Notes under the pieces: model-generated | What the model was told of the DNA's origin: nothing | The model's database searches: none | Seen by the model: only the letters and a program-made list of their open reading frames with translations | Assembly: GCF_026126405.1 (NCBI RefSeq) | Contig: NZ_JAFMTQ010000007.1 | Coordinates: 62,001 to 126,000, forward strand | From: Aureitalea sp. L0-47 | Lineage (GTDB): Bacteria; Bacteroidota; Bacteroidia; Flavobacteriales; Flavobacteriaceae | Length of the DNA: 64,000 nt | Reading direction: 5' to 3' | Program-made: the position numbers and the translations under genes | Shown here: positions 17,593-27,500 of the stretch, one piece after another | Layout of the letters: every line of letters starts with the position of its first letter | Numbering within the stretch: position 1 is the stretch's first letter

Positions 17593-18585
17593 ATGCAAAA
17601 ACGATATAATTGGATAGACCAGGCCAGAGGACTTTCGATCTTTTTAGTGGTCTACGGCCATAATTTTCCCGCCAACGAACCATATATCTATTCGTTTCAT
17701 GTCCCTTTATTCTTCTTTATATCAGGCATGTTTCATCCAAAAAAGATTGATTTATCGGCCATAAAGAGACGAGCGAAAATGATACTGGCCCCCTACTTCA
17801 TCTGGGCGAGTGCGTTATACTTGTTTTGGTTCTTTTTGGGCAGGAATTATGGCGACAGCGCCACCATGGACGCCTCACCGATAAAGAACTTAATTGGAAT
17901 ACTCTATGCGCAAGGTGGTGGTGAATATATGGACTGGGGAATTCCACTGTGGTTCCTGCCGTGTATATTCCTGGTGTACGTATTGCGAGCCTTAACACAA
18001 AAACTAAAGAACAAATATTTGCAGGCTTTTGGGGTGTCTGTACTGGTAGTGCTTGGATTTCTTTGGCCCATCTACTTCGACTTCTCACTACCCTGGAGTC
18101 TTGACGTGGCAATGGTTGCCCTTGGATTCTATGCTTTGGGAGAGCTATTGAAACCATACCTTGTGAATCTTTCAACAACCAAGACTGTTTTGCTGCTTGT
18201 CTGTTGGCTTCTGATAAACCTGAATGGGTTTTATCTCAACCCAGAAAAAGTGGATATGTACAGATCGATTTACGGAAATGAACTTATGTTCTTCGCAAGT
18301 GGACTTGGAGGATCCCTGGCAGTGATATTATTCTTTAAAATAATTCCCATTTTTAGCTTTCTTTCATACTTAGGGCGCCACACCGTCGTTCTTTTAGCAA
18401 CACATATTAGGATGTTAACCCTTATAAAGATCGTAGCATTCTTTATTTTTGGGGTCACAGTTTTCAATTTTTCAGAACTTGAGAAACTAATTCTGTCTGT
18501 AGCACAAGTCGTAATGGTCATTCCTGTGATTTGGCTGGTAAACAAATACGCACCCATTCTTGATGGAAAGGTTAAAAAGACTTAA
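17593..18585 (+). CDS. Acyltransferase 3 family membrane protein
   Basis: This protein (330 residues from 17593) has about ten transmembrane helices and the acyltransferase-3 N-terminus: WIDQARGLSIFLVVYGHN, in which the final His is the conserved catalytic position, followed by SFHVPLFFFISGMFH. Members transfer acetyl or other acyl groups to sugars of lipopolysaccharide, capsule or peptidoglycan at the inner membrane. An in-frame ATG at 17518 would add 25 residues with no membrane or catalytic feature; I prefer 17593, where family proteins usually begin. It overlaps the next gene by 23 bases, which suggests a paired envelope-modification function. Confidence 0.88.
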   Translation: MQKRYNWIDQARGLSIFLVVYGHNFPANEPYIYSFHVPLFFFISGMFHPKKIDLSAIKRRAKMILAPYFIWASALYLFWFFLGRNYGDSATMDASPIKNLIGILYAQGGGEYMDWGIPLWFLPCIFLVYVLRALTQKLKNKYLQAFGVSVLVVLGFLWPIYFDFSLPWSLDVAMVALGFYALGELLKPYLVNLSTTKTVLLLVCWLLINLNGFYLNPEKVDMYRSIYGNELMFFASGLGGSLAVILFFKIIPIFSFLSYLGRHTVVLLATHIRMLTLIKIVAFFIFGVTVFNFSELEKLILSVAQVVMVIPVIWLVNKYAPILDGKVKKT

Positions 18586-20047
18586 ACCAATAATCTACTT
18601 CCACCTCGTAATGAACATCATCATCGTTTTGTTCATTACAGGAGCCTCCTATTATCACGTACCCCTGGAAGGATTCAAGGACCGTATTATATATTTTTTG
18701 CACCTATGCGCACTTCAGGCAACAGTGGCCGGATTTTTATATGTGTTGAGCCTATTTAAATGGCCCTTCAGAATCATTTTTCCAATATTGTTTCTCGCAT
18801 ATTCAGGGTTTTCGTTTTGGGCCTATTCCCAAGACATATCCATCACCCCATCTCTCATACAGGGCGTATTGGAAACCAAGCCTGACATCGCAATTGACCT
18901 CATAACTGTGCCTTACTTTGTATTCTATGTTATGGCTGTGGCCGCCCTGATATTCATTCTGAAATGGCACAGCAACCTGGACAGGCAAAGAGGACTCAAG
19001 ATCATGATAGTGCCAGCCCTGGCGTTAATGGTCATGTTCTACCTGATGGAAAGAAGGCAATACGGCATCTTCAAATTCAGATTACCATATAATGTTGCCG
19101 TAGCGGTTGAGGAATACTTCGAGAAACCAAACCTTGAGCTGAACATGAACCCAAAAGGGATTGTTTCAAGTTCGGATTCCATTAAGGCTGTATTTGTTCT
19201 CGGTGAAACGTTGCGAGCTGATCATCTTCATCTCAACGGCTATTTCCGAAACACAACACCATTTCTTTCTAAAAGAGATGATGTGATTAGTTACCCCGAT
19301 CTGTTTACATCTAAAACCATAACTGCCACCAGCGTACCTCAAATGCTCACCGACCAAAACCTTGAGGATACCATTCGGCCTTTTACCTCACTGTATACCG
19401 TGGCTAATATTGGAGGGTTCAAAACCACATGGATCGGAAACCAGACCATGGAGACTTCCTACTTGCCAATAGCCGAAACCAACGACGATCTCATCCTGGT
19501 GGATAAGTACAGGTCTGTATTTAGTTTCGATAAAGAACTTGACGGGGTAATGCTCAAGCCAATGGACTCCTTGTTAAAACTGAGTAACAAACAGTTGATC
19601 ACACTGCACATGATAGGAAGTCACTGGTGGTATGAAAACCGTTATGAAGATAAGCACCGATTTTTCAAGCCTGTGATTGACAGCAAGTACATTCCTTCTC
19701 TTTCCGAAGAACAAATCATAAACTCCTACGATAATACCATAGTGTACCTGGACGAGTTCCTTCACAACATCATAACAAGGCTTGAATCCGAAAGCGTTCC
19801 CAGTTTTATGATTTACGCTTCAGATCACGGCGAACTTCTGGGAGAAGGCGGTAAATGGCTGCATGCTCAGGAAGATGACGCTTTAAAGAATCCTGGCTAT
19901 ATTTTGTGGTTTTCAGAATCATTCAGAATAAATTATCCTCAAAAGGTGCGTGCCCTGGAAGTATTACATGACCAACCGATCAGCATGGATTTACTTTATC
20001 CAACCATGCTGGATCTTTTGGACATTGAAGTAAACACACCCCAATAA
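18563..20047 (+). CDS. Phosphoethanolamine transferase-like sulfatase-fold protein (EptA type)
   Basis: This 494-residue protein has about five N-terminal transmembrane helices (about 10-170) and a periplasmic alkaline-phosphatase-fold domain. The nucleophile Thr is in VLGETLRADH, and the zinc-site ASDHGELLGE with a downstream LHAQED is typical of EptA/CptA enzymes that move phosphoethanolamine from lipids to lipid A, core sugars or other glycans. The ATG at 18563 lies inside the acyltransferase gene, so the two are translationally linked. Together they predict modification of a surface glycan or lipid A. A bidirectional terminator follows. The exact transferred group is inferred from the family. 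Confidence 0.88.
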   Translation: MERLKRLKPIIYFHLVMNIIIVLFITGASYYHVPLEGFKDRIIYFLHLCALQATVAGFLYVLSLFKWPFRIIFPILFLAYSGFSFWAYSQDISITPSLIQGVLETKPDIAIDLITVPYFVFYVMAVAALIFILKWHSNLDRQRGLKIMIVPALALMVMFYLMERRQYGIFKFRLPYNVAVAVEEYFEKPNLELNMNPKGIVSSSDSIKAVFVLGETLRADHLHLNGYFRNTTPFLSKRDDVISYPDLFTSKTITATSVPQMLTDQNLEDTIRPFTSLYTVANIGGFKTTWIGNQTMETSYLPIAETNDDLILVDKYRSVFSFDKELDGVMLKPMDSLLKLSNKQLITLHMIGSHWWYENRYEDKHRFFKPVIDSKYIPSLSEEQIINSYDNTIVYLDEFLHNIITRLESESVPSFMIYASDHGELLGEGGKWLHAQEDDALKNPGYILWFSESFRINYPQKVRALEVLHDQPISMDLLYPTMLDLLDIEVNTPQ

Positions 20048-20076
20048 AAAACCCCGATTTCTCGGGGTCTGTTTTT
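20048..20076. terminator. Bidirectional terminator between the EptA-like and SPFH genes
   Basis: The stem ACCCCGA / TCGGGGT (20051-20057 and 20062-20068) is followed by CTGTTTTT on the plus strand and, read from the other side, by TTTTTATT. It serves the two convergent genes and overlaps the stop codon of the SPFH gene. Confidence 0.88.
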
Positions 20077-21076
20077 AGAAGGTCACATCCGGATCATCGG
20101 TTGGGGGCGGGGTTCGTTTCCGCTTAGACCCTCCGCTACCCATTCGCGGGTTGGACTTATTTTGCTTGCGCATCTCCTCCCCTATTTGATTGCTTGCCAC
20201 AAAAGACGCGATCATATCGTTCAGCATATTGCTGCCCGCCTGGGGCGAATTGGGAAGTAAGATAAGGTTGGTATTGGTCTCCTCTCCTATCGACTGTAGT
20301 GTGTCGTAATGCTGTGTCACCACAATCAGCGCTGAAGCTTCCTGGGAATTGATACCTACATTGTTCAGTACATCCACGCTTTCTTCGAGTCCGCGAGCGA
20401 TTTCCCTGCGCTGATCCGCGATACCTTGCCCCTGCAACCTTTTGCTCTCTGCCTCTGCCCTGGCCTTGGCAACGATCTTAATGCGTTCTGCCTCTGCCTC
20501 GTATTCGGCGGCTACCTTTTCACGCTCGGCAGCGTTAATCCGGTTCATTGCCTCTTTTACCTGGACGTCCGGATCTATATCCGTTACTAGAGTCTTAATG
20601 ATGTCGTATCCATAGTCGATCATCGCATCGTTCAATTCACTTTTCACTGCAATCGCGATGTCGTCTTTGCGCTCGAACACATCGTCCAGCTTCATTTTTG
20701 GCACTTCTGCTCTCACCACATCAAACACATAAGATGTAATTTGATCCTGAGGACTCTGAAGTTTATAGAAAGCATCGTACACCTTGTCTTTCACCACCTG
20801 GAACTGAACCGAGATCTTTAAGCGGACGAACACATCGTCCTTGGTCTTGGTTTCTACTAAAACATCCAGCTGTTGAATTTTAAGATTTATACGCCCGGCA
20901 ATGCGCTGAACAAGAGGAATCTTCATTTGCAGACCCGAATTACGAATACTGCTATACCTCCCGAAGGTTTCTATAATTGCAGAAGTCTGTTGTTTAACAG
21001 TAAAAAAAACACCGAAAAGAACGAAAAAAAGGAAGAGACCCAAAGGAATCATCCATAGAAGAAAACCACCACCCAT
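20075..21076 (-). CDS. SPFH domain protein (stomatin/prohibitin family)
   Basis: This 333-residue protein has one N-terminal membrane anchor (about 5-26) and an SPFH/band-7 domain (about 27-210) with typical phrases such as QQTSAIIETFGRYSSIRNSGL. A long Ala/Glu/Arg-rich coiled coil follows (about 180-240, RINAAEREKVAAEYEAEAER). The C-terminus is disordered and basic with a Pro-rich end. Such proteins form ring-like oligomers at membrane microdomains and act as scaffolds or regulators of membrane proteases. No NfeD-type partner gene is adjacent. Confidence 0.93.
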   Translation of the reverse strand: MGGGFLLWMIPLGLFLFFVLFGVFFTVKQQTSAIIETFGRYSSIRNSGLQMKIPLVQRIAGRINLKIQQLDVLVETKTKDDVFVRLKISVQFQVVKDKVYDAFYKLQSPQDQITSYVFDVVRAEVPKMKLDDVFERKDDIAIAVKSELNDAMIDYGYDIIKTLVTDIDPDVQVKEAMNRINAAEREKVAAEYEAEAERIKIVAKARAEAESKRLQGQGIADQRREIARGLEESVDVLNNVGINSQEASALIVVTQHYDTLQSIGEETNTNLILLPNSPQAGSNMLNDMIASFVASNQIGEEMRKQNKSNPRMGSGGSKRKRTPPPTDDPDVTF

Positions 21077-21160
21077 GATAATTGAAATATTAAATTAAAA
21101 ACATCGTTTAAGATACGAAATTAGCGCTACTTTTAGTGCCCAAATTTGATATCTAACTTT

Positions 21161-21838
21161 ATGTGTCTTCGAAACCTCACGTTCGTTACTTTTCTTCTTT
21201 TATTCACATTCAACACACAAGCTCAACGAAATTTTGAAGGCTATAACCGACTCGGTCTTCAGGCAGGAATGACCTTGTTTGACATCAACACTGCCGACCT
21301 TACCACGCGACAGGGAACCGGGTTTATGGGTGGATTCACTACCCGCGGATCCTTTCGCGGATCCTTCGACCTTATCTACGGCATTAATTTCTTCGGAAAC
21401 GAACTTGAAGTACTGGCAATAAATACGGGGGATGCAAGCAACCGGAACGTTGAGGAATATATAGACTATAGTATACAGGCAGTTCAGATCAATTTTCTCG
21501 GTAGTTTTAACGTGGTTAGACACCATTTTAGCCTTGAATTCGGACCCGTCCTGAACGTTAACGGAAGGCTTAAAATGAAGAATGAAGACAATTTCGGACA
21601 GTACATTTTAGCTGTAGATGACGCCATCATACGCGCCAACGAGATCCAGGATATTTCCAAAGTAAACTTCAGGGTGATGGGCGGATTGACTGCCGGACTT
21701 GAGAATTTCCGCGTGTGGGCCCAGTATCAGTATGGAGTGACCAATATGCTGAAAAACCTCAATGACAAGGAACTTGCTAAGAACGATTTTGAGGGAAACA
21801 GCAGCACTCTTATCTTCGGAGCTGTTGTCTATTTCTAA
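21161..21838 (+). CDS. Outer-membrane beta-barrel type protein of unknown function
   Basis: This 225-residue protein has a signal peptide (about 1-22, ending NTQAQ) followed by alternating hydrophobic strands with aromatic residues at strand ends and Gly-rich turns, ending in the aromatic-terminated strand TLIFGAVVYF. This is the pattern of small eight- to ten-stranded porin-family proteins of Bacteroidota. Examples are GLQAGMTLFDINT and GGLTAGLENFRVWAQYQYG. No specific function can be assigned. ATG 21161 is chosen; the in-frame TTG at 21146 would place extra residues before the signal peptide. The stop overlaps the convergent gltX stop by four bases. Confidence 0.78.
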   Translation: MCLRNLTFVTFLLLFTFNTQAQRNFEGYNRLGLQAGMTLFDINTADLTTRQGTGFMGGFTTRGSFRGSFDLIYGINFFGNELEVLAINTGDASNRNVEEYIDYSIQAVQINFLGSFNVVRHHFSLEFGPVLNVNGRLKMKNEDNFGQYILAVDDAIIRANEIQDISKVNFRVMGGLTAGLENFRVWAQYQYGVTNMLKNLNDKELAKNDFEGNSSTLIFGAVVYF

Positions 21839-23352
21839 GAAATATAGCGAATCGCAGCTTGGAGACGCTTAATGGCTTCGTCCTTTCCTAATATTGAGGC
21901 AATCTCAAATACATCAGGACCTTTCATTTCGCCAACAAGCGCAAGCCGAAGTGGCATCATTACCTTTCCAAAACCCATTTCCTGAGAAGTGATCCAGCCC
22001 TTGATTTTTTCTGAAATTACTTCTGAAGAAAAACTGTCAACTTCCGAAAGGAGCTTCACCACTGTACCAAGGATACCCGCAGTGTCTTCTTTAAACGCTT
22101 TCTTTGAAGCTTTTTCGTCGTATTCCGAAGGAGCAACAAAGAAGAAACTCCCCTGATCCCATAGGTCGGTAACAAAGGTCGCGCGCTCTTTGATCGCAGA
22201 AACAATTCTCTTAACATCCATTTCTGCAAAATTAATCCCACGAGGATGGAGGACCTCGGTTTTGAAGTGTTCTGTGATAGTTTCATCAGAAACTTGTTGA
22301 AGGTAGTGGTGCTGAAACCAATTGGTCTTTTCAGGGTCAAACTTAGCTCCGCCCTTATGCACCTTGTTCAAATCGAAGGATTCTACCAACTCATCAATGC
22401 TAAAGATCTCTTGTTCTGTGCCCGGGTTCCATCCCAGGAATGCTAGCATATTCACCACCGCTTCGGGTAAATAACCATCTTCCCGATAACCCGAATAAGA
22501 TTCCCCCCCTTCAGTATTCCATTCCAAAGGAAACACAGGGAAGCCAAGTTTTTGACCGTCGCGCTTACTCAGTTTACCCTTTCCAACCGGCTTCATAATG
22601 AGAGGCAAGTGTGCAAACTCGGGAGTGTTCCAGCCAAAGGCATCGTATAGCATCTTGTGTAGGGCGAGTGAGGGCAACCACTCTTCTCCACGGATCACAT
22701 GTGAAATTTCCATAAGGTGATCATCCACAATGTTCGCCAGGTGGTAGGTAGGCATGCCGTCGCTTTTGAACAGCACCTTATCGTCCAATGTATTTGAATC
22801 AATGGAAATTGTGCCGCGTATGATATCGTTGAGCAGGATGGTTTCGTCCTGAGGAGACTTGAACCGGATCACATAAGGATCTCCATTGGCCATTCGAGAC
22901 TTTGTTTCTTCCTCGGAAAGTACCAGGGAATTTTTGAGCTTCTCCCTATTGTGCCAGTTATAGATAAAGGTTTTCCCGTTGGCCTCGTGCTCCTTTCTGT
23001 GAGCGTCCAGCTCTTCCGAGGTGTCGAAGGCAATATATGCATTTCCTGAAGCTAATAACTCGTCGGCGTATTTATGATAGAGCCCTTTGCGTTCGCTTTG
23101 TCGGTAGGGCCCATAACCACCGTCTTTTCCCGGCCCTTCATCGAAAGGAATATTGAGCCAATTGAGGGATTCAACGATATATTCTTCTGCACCTTTCACA
23201 TAGCGGTTTTGATCAGTGTCCTCGATCCTAAGGACAAAATCACCCTTGTGCTTTTTTGCGAAAAGGTAGTTGAACAAAGCCGTTCGGACTCCACCAATGT
23301 GAAGGGGTCCGGTTGGACTGGGAGCAAAGCGTACGCGTACTTTTTGAGCCAT
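21835..23352 (-). CDS. gltX: Glutamate--tRNA ligase
   Basis: This 505-residue class I synthetase attaches glutamate to tRNA-Glu. The N-terminal motif is VRFAPSPTGPLHIGG (HIGH equivalent at 18-21), and the KMSKS equivalent is KLSKR near residue 260. The C-terminal helical anticodon-binding domain (about 340-505) is complete. The ATG at 23352 is chosen because the APSPTG motif then starts at the usual distance; an upstream in-frame TTG adds eight residues. With glnS present, this enzyme need only be discriminating for tRNA-Glu, though that cannot be judged by eye. It is followed closely upstream by the AlkB-type gene on the same strand. Confidence 0.97.
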   Translation of the reverse strand: MAQKVRVRFAPSPTGPLHIGGVRTALFNYLFAKKHKGDFVLRIEDTDQNRYVKGAEEYIVESLNWLNIPFDEGPGKDGGYGPYRQSERKGLYHKYADELLASGNAYIAFDTSEELDAHRKEHEANGKTFIYNWHNREKLKNSLVLSEEETKSRMANGDPYVIRFKSPQDETILLNDIIRGTISIDSNTLDDKVLFKSDGMPTYHLANIVDDHLMEISHVIRGEEWLPSLALHKMLYDAFGWNTPEFAHLPLIMKPVGKGKLSKRDGQKLGFPVFPLEWNTEGGESYSGYREDGYLPEAVVNMLAFLGWNPGTEQEIFSIDELVESFDLNKVHKGGAKFDPEKTNWFQHHYLQQVSDETITEHFKTEVLHPRGINFAEMDVKRIVSAIKERATFVTDLWDQGSFFFVAPSEYDEKASKKAFKEDTAGILGTVVKLLSEVDSFSSEVISEKIKGWITSQEMGFGKVMMPLRLALVGEMKGPDVFEIASILGKDEAIKRLQAAIRYIS

Positions 23353-23385
23353 TTCTCTTTCTGAATTTGGCTGCAAAGATACAAC

Positions 23386-24426
23386 CTACAGGCGCATTTC
23401 CACAGGAATTCGCTTATTCATGATCCTAAACCACAGAGGGGGGATCAACGAGAGCATCATAGAGGTTGGATAGCCGTATGGCATTTGCGGACTCTCCTCA
23501 TGACAATCCAGCAATTGGTACTTTTTCGATGCTTTATAGTGATGATCGCTGTGCCTTGTGAGCTCGTACAGCATAATGCGGCCCAAAACGTGGTTGGAGT
23601 TCCAGGAGTGTATCTTCTGAACACGCTCATATCGACCGCTCTCAAGTTTTTTCCTACTCAACCCATAGTGTTCGATATAATTAATGGTCTCTAATAATAC
23701 TGCAGCGGTCACTGCAATTGAGATGGCCACAAACAGGGCGATCTTCCCGAAGATTAAATAAACAGCAACAAGGTATCCCAACTGGAATATGGTGTACCAC
23801 AGCATATCGTTCTTTATACTGAAGAAGCCATCTTTGTTTCGCTTCAGTAGTTTATTCTGAATTCTCCATGCATTTAAATACTGGTAGAACATGGATCGAA
23901 CCCAGAAAGCGTATACCGATTGATTGTATCTCGCACTGGCTGGATCTTCAGCGGTTGCCGCATTCTTGTGATGGCCGAAATTGTGCTCTATGTAGAAATG
24001 CATGTACAAAGCGGGCAGGAGCAGTAATTTTCCGAGGATGTTCTCCCATTTTCTTCTCCTGTGACCAAGCTCGTGCGCTACATTTATACCATTCCCTCCT
24101 AGTACGATCCCCACCGAAAATGATAGCCCGATGAGTTCCGCGGTAGTGTAATTCGCCCAGGACAGGCTGTAAAGGAAGTACAGGATGATCCCATAGACCA
24201 GAGGAAGGTTGAGATATAATAGTAAATCGAAAAGAAGATTGTTCTTTTTGCTGGAGACCTCTGTTTCTGTTAAGTTACTCGGATCTTCGGCAAGAATTAC
24301 CTCCATGATGGGGATGAGTCCAAACGCATAGACCGGAGTTAAGAAGGACCAGATGTCTCGATAGATCAACCCTATTACAGCAACAACAGGAATGGAATAG
24401 GCGGCGAGATATTTCAGGTCTTTCAT
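23386..24426 (-). CDS. Alkane 1-monooxygenase (AlkB-type membrane hydroxylase)
   Basis: This 346-residue protein has about six transmembrane helices and the full histidine signature of AlkB non-haem di-iron hydroxylases: HELGH (118-122), HNFGHH (148-153) with the surrounding IEHNFGHHKNAATAEDPASAR block, and HSDHH (292-296). The middle NYIEHYGL phrase near residue 250 is also diagnostic for AlkB. The enzyme should hydroxylate the terminal methyl of medium-chain alkanes or similar chains, using electrons from rubredoxin; no rubredoxin gene is seen nearby. It lies 33 bases upstream of gltX on the same strand. Confidence 0.93.
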   Translation of the reverse strand: MKDLKYLAAYSIPVVAVIGLIYRDIWSFLTPVYAFGLIPIMEVILAEDPSNLTETEVSSKKNNLLFDLLLYLNLPLVYGIILYFLYSLSWANYTTAELIGLSFSVGIVLGGNGINVAHELGHRRRKWENILGKLLLLPALYMHFYIEHNFGHHKNAATAEDPASARYNQSVYAFWVRSMFYQYLNAWRIQNKLLKRNKDGFFSIKNDMLWYTIFQLGYLVAVYLIFGKIALFVAISIAVTAAVLLETINYIEHYGLSRKKLESGRYERVQKIHSWNSNHVLGRIMLYELTRHSDHHYKASKKYQLLDCHEESPQMPYGYPTSMMLSLIPPLWFRIMNKRIPVEMRL

Positions 24427-24512
24427 TTTGCTCTTTTTTGGACTGATTTTTGAGATTTCCTTAAGAAATAAAATCGTATTTTAGAAGTTTCTGAATCTAG
24501 GAAGTCCACAAT

Positions 24513-27500
24513 ATGAGCACCTTTAGTGTCATTCAGCAGAAGCTGGAACAATTTATAAAAAAATATTACACCAATGAATTGATCAAGGGTGCGATACTTT
24601 TTTTTGCTATTGGCCTTCTTTATTTCATAATCACACTTTTTGTAGAATACTTCTTATGGCTGGACACCGGAGGAAGGACCCTTCTTTTCTGGTTGTTTGT
24701 TGGAGTTGAAACAGCGCTGTTCATTAGGTTTATTGCCTTTCCTCTTGCCAAGCTGTTTAATCTTCAGCAGGGGATTTCTCATGACGAGGCAGCCAGGATC
24801 ATTGGCAGTCACTTTCCGCAGGTAAATGACAAACTGCTTAATGTTATTCAGCTCAACCAGAATCTTCGGGAATCAGAGCTGCTTATGGCGAGCATAGACC
24901 AAAAGGCGTCTCAATTACAGCCTATACCCTTTAAACGAGCTGTAGATTTCAAGAAGAACGTTAAATATTTGAAATATGCGGCATTGCCAGTTTTGGTGAT
25001 ACTCCTGGTAATTGTATTAGGCAAACAAGAAATATTTTCAAGCAGTTATGAAAGGGTGGTCAATTACGATACAGCTTATGAGCCGCCGGCACCTTTTTCA
25101 TTTTTTGTGCTAAACGAGGAGCTTACGGCTATCGAGAACAGGCCGTTCACGCTGGAAGTTAGAACAGAAGGAGAGTTAATCCCTGAGAACGCCAGCATAC
25201 GGTATAATGAAGAGGTATATTATTTAGAACAAAAAGCACCCGGTATCTTTGAATATACTTTTCTTCAACCCACTGAGCAAATCCGGTTTGAACTTCAGGC
25301 AAATGACGTTGTTTCAAGGGAATACACTGTTGGTGTTGTGAAGACACCATCCATGAGAGATTTTGAGATGTTGCTGGACTATCCTGCATATACCGGAAAG
25401 AAAGATGAGGTGCTGAAAAGCAGTGGTAGCGCGACAATTCCGGAAGGGACCTTGGTTTCCTGGAAGGTGGAGGCTCTTAACACCACTCAGGTGGGTTTGA
25501 AGACCAAGGATTCCACCTATAGTTTTAAGGAGCTGGCAGAAAACACTTCGCCCGAGATAAAAAGGGACTTTGAGTTCGACAAACGGGTCTACAGAAAGCT
25601 CGATTATGCCATAACCACCTCCAACGACGACTTATTTGAATATGAGAACTTGTCGTTTACCCTGGGGGTGATAAAAGACGAATATCCTGAGATCGATGTT
25701 GAATCCAAACAGGACAGTACCAACGCACAAATTGTGTATTTCCTGGGTCGTGTAAGTGATGACTACGGCCTTTCAAAGTTGCGGCTGGTGTATTATCCTA
25801 TTGGGGATGAAACAAACGCCTCTGAAGCTTTATTGCCGGTAAATAAAACTACGGTGGACCAGTTTGTTTATACATTTCCAGGAGAGCTACAACTGGAAGA
25901 GGGAGTTGCCTATGAATATTATTTCGAAATATTCGACAACGACGCTATCCACAATTTCAAGTCGAGCAAATCGGGTGTGTTCACCTTCAGAAAACTTACA
26001 AAAGACGAGCTGGAAAACGAACAGCTTCAGAACCAGGAGAACACCATAAAAGATCTTGACAAAACCCTGGATGAACTGAAGAAACAGGACAAAACCCTGG
26101 AAGAGCTCAGTAAGCTTCAGAAGGAAAAAAAGGAGCTTAACTGGAACGACAAGAAAAAACTTGAGAACTTCCTTAAGCGTCAAAAGCAGCAGGAAGAAAT
26201 GATGAAGAATTTTTCTAAAGAGATGAAGGAAAACCTTCAGAATTTTCAACCCGAAAAGGAGGAGAGCGACCCATTCAAGGAACAGCTTGAGAAGCGCCTT
26301 GATGAAAACGAAGAAAGGCTTGAAGAAAATGAAGAATTACTTGAAGAACTTGAGCGACTTCAGGATAAAATAGAGAAGGAAGAGCTGACCGAGAAGCTGG
26401 AGCGGCTTGCTAAACAAAATAAGAATCAGGAGAAAAACCTGGAACAATTACTAGAGCTTACAAAGCGCTATTATGTTTCCAAAAAAGCTGAGAAATTAGC
26501 CGAGGAGATCTATAAGTTGGGAGAAGAGCAGGAAAAACTAGCCGATGAACCTGAAGATAAGAATACTAAAGAAGCTCAGGAGGAGCTAAACGATAAGTTC
26601 GAGGAATATAAAAAGGAAATGGAGGATCTTCAGAAAGAGAATGAAGGCCTCAAGTCACCCATGGAAATTCCTCAGGACAAACAAGGAGAATCCGAGGTAG
26701 ATGAAGAACAGCAGAAGGCAACGGACAACCTTCAGCAACAAAATCAAAGCGGAGCCAAGAAGAACCAGAAAAAGGCTGGCCAAAAGATGAAGCAAATGGG
26801 CGAGCAGATGCAGTCCATGATGATGCAGGGTCAGATGGAGACAATACAGGAAGATGTGGATATGCTTAGACAGATCCTGGACAACCTTGTGGTTTTTTCC
26901 TTTGAACAGGAGGAATTGATGGAGGAATTCAAACTTACCGATTACGGCAATCCGGTATTTGGAAGAAAGCTGAACGTTCAGAACGATCTTAAACAAAACT
27001 TCCGGCACATTGACGACAGTCTTTTTGCACTATCACTCAGGCAGCCGATGATCAGTGAACCTATCAATGAATCGATAACTGAGGTTCAATACAACATAGA
27101 CAAGGCCCTGGAACGGCTAGCCGAAAACCAGATGCGCCAGGGGATATCCAATCAGCAATACAGTGTTACGGGCGCCAACGAGTTGGCAATTCTCCTAAGT
27201 GACCTGTTAGGGAATATGCAGAATCAAATGATGATGTCTGGATCTGGCAAAGGACAGGGACAGGGACAAGGCCAGGGCGAAGGTGGAGGAGGAGAAGGTT
27301 TCCAGTTACCGGATATTATTAAAAAGCAGAAAAGTCTCAGCGAAAAGATGGGAGAAGGAATGGGTAAGAAACCGGGTGAGGGCCAGGAAGGACAAAATGG
27401 AGGAGAAGGTAGTGGCGAAGAAGGAGAGAACGGAAGAGAAGGAGAGAAAGGAAAAGGAGAAAAAGGTGGTGAAGGTGGAGAAGGCGGTGAAGGTGACGGC

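Noticed and set aside
27245-27290. Short tandem repeat (GGACAG-type units) that might suggest a repeat array
   Set aside because: It encodes the GQGQGQG linker of the DUF4175 protein and has no spacers; it is not a CRISPR array.
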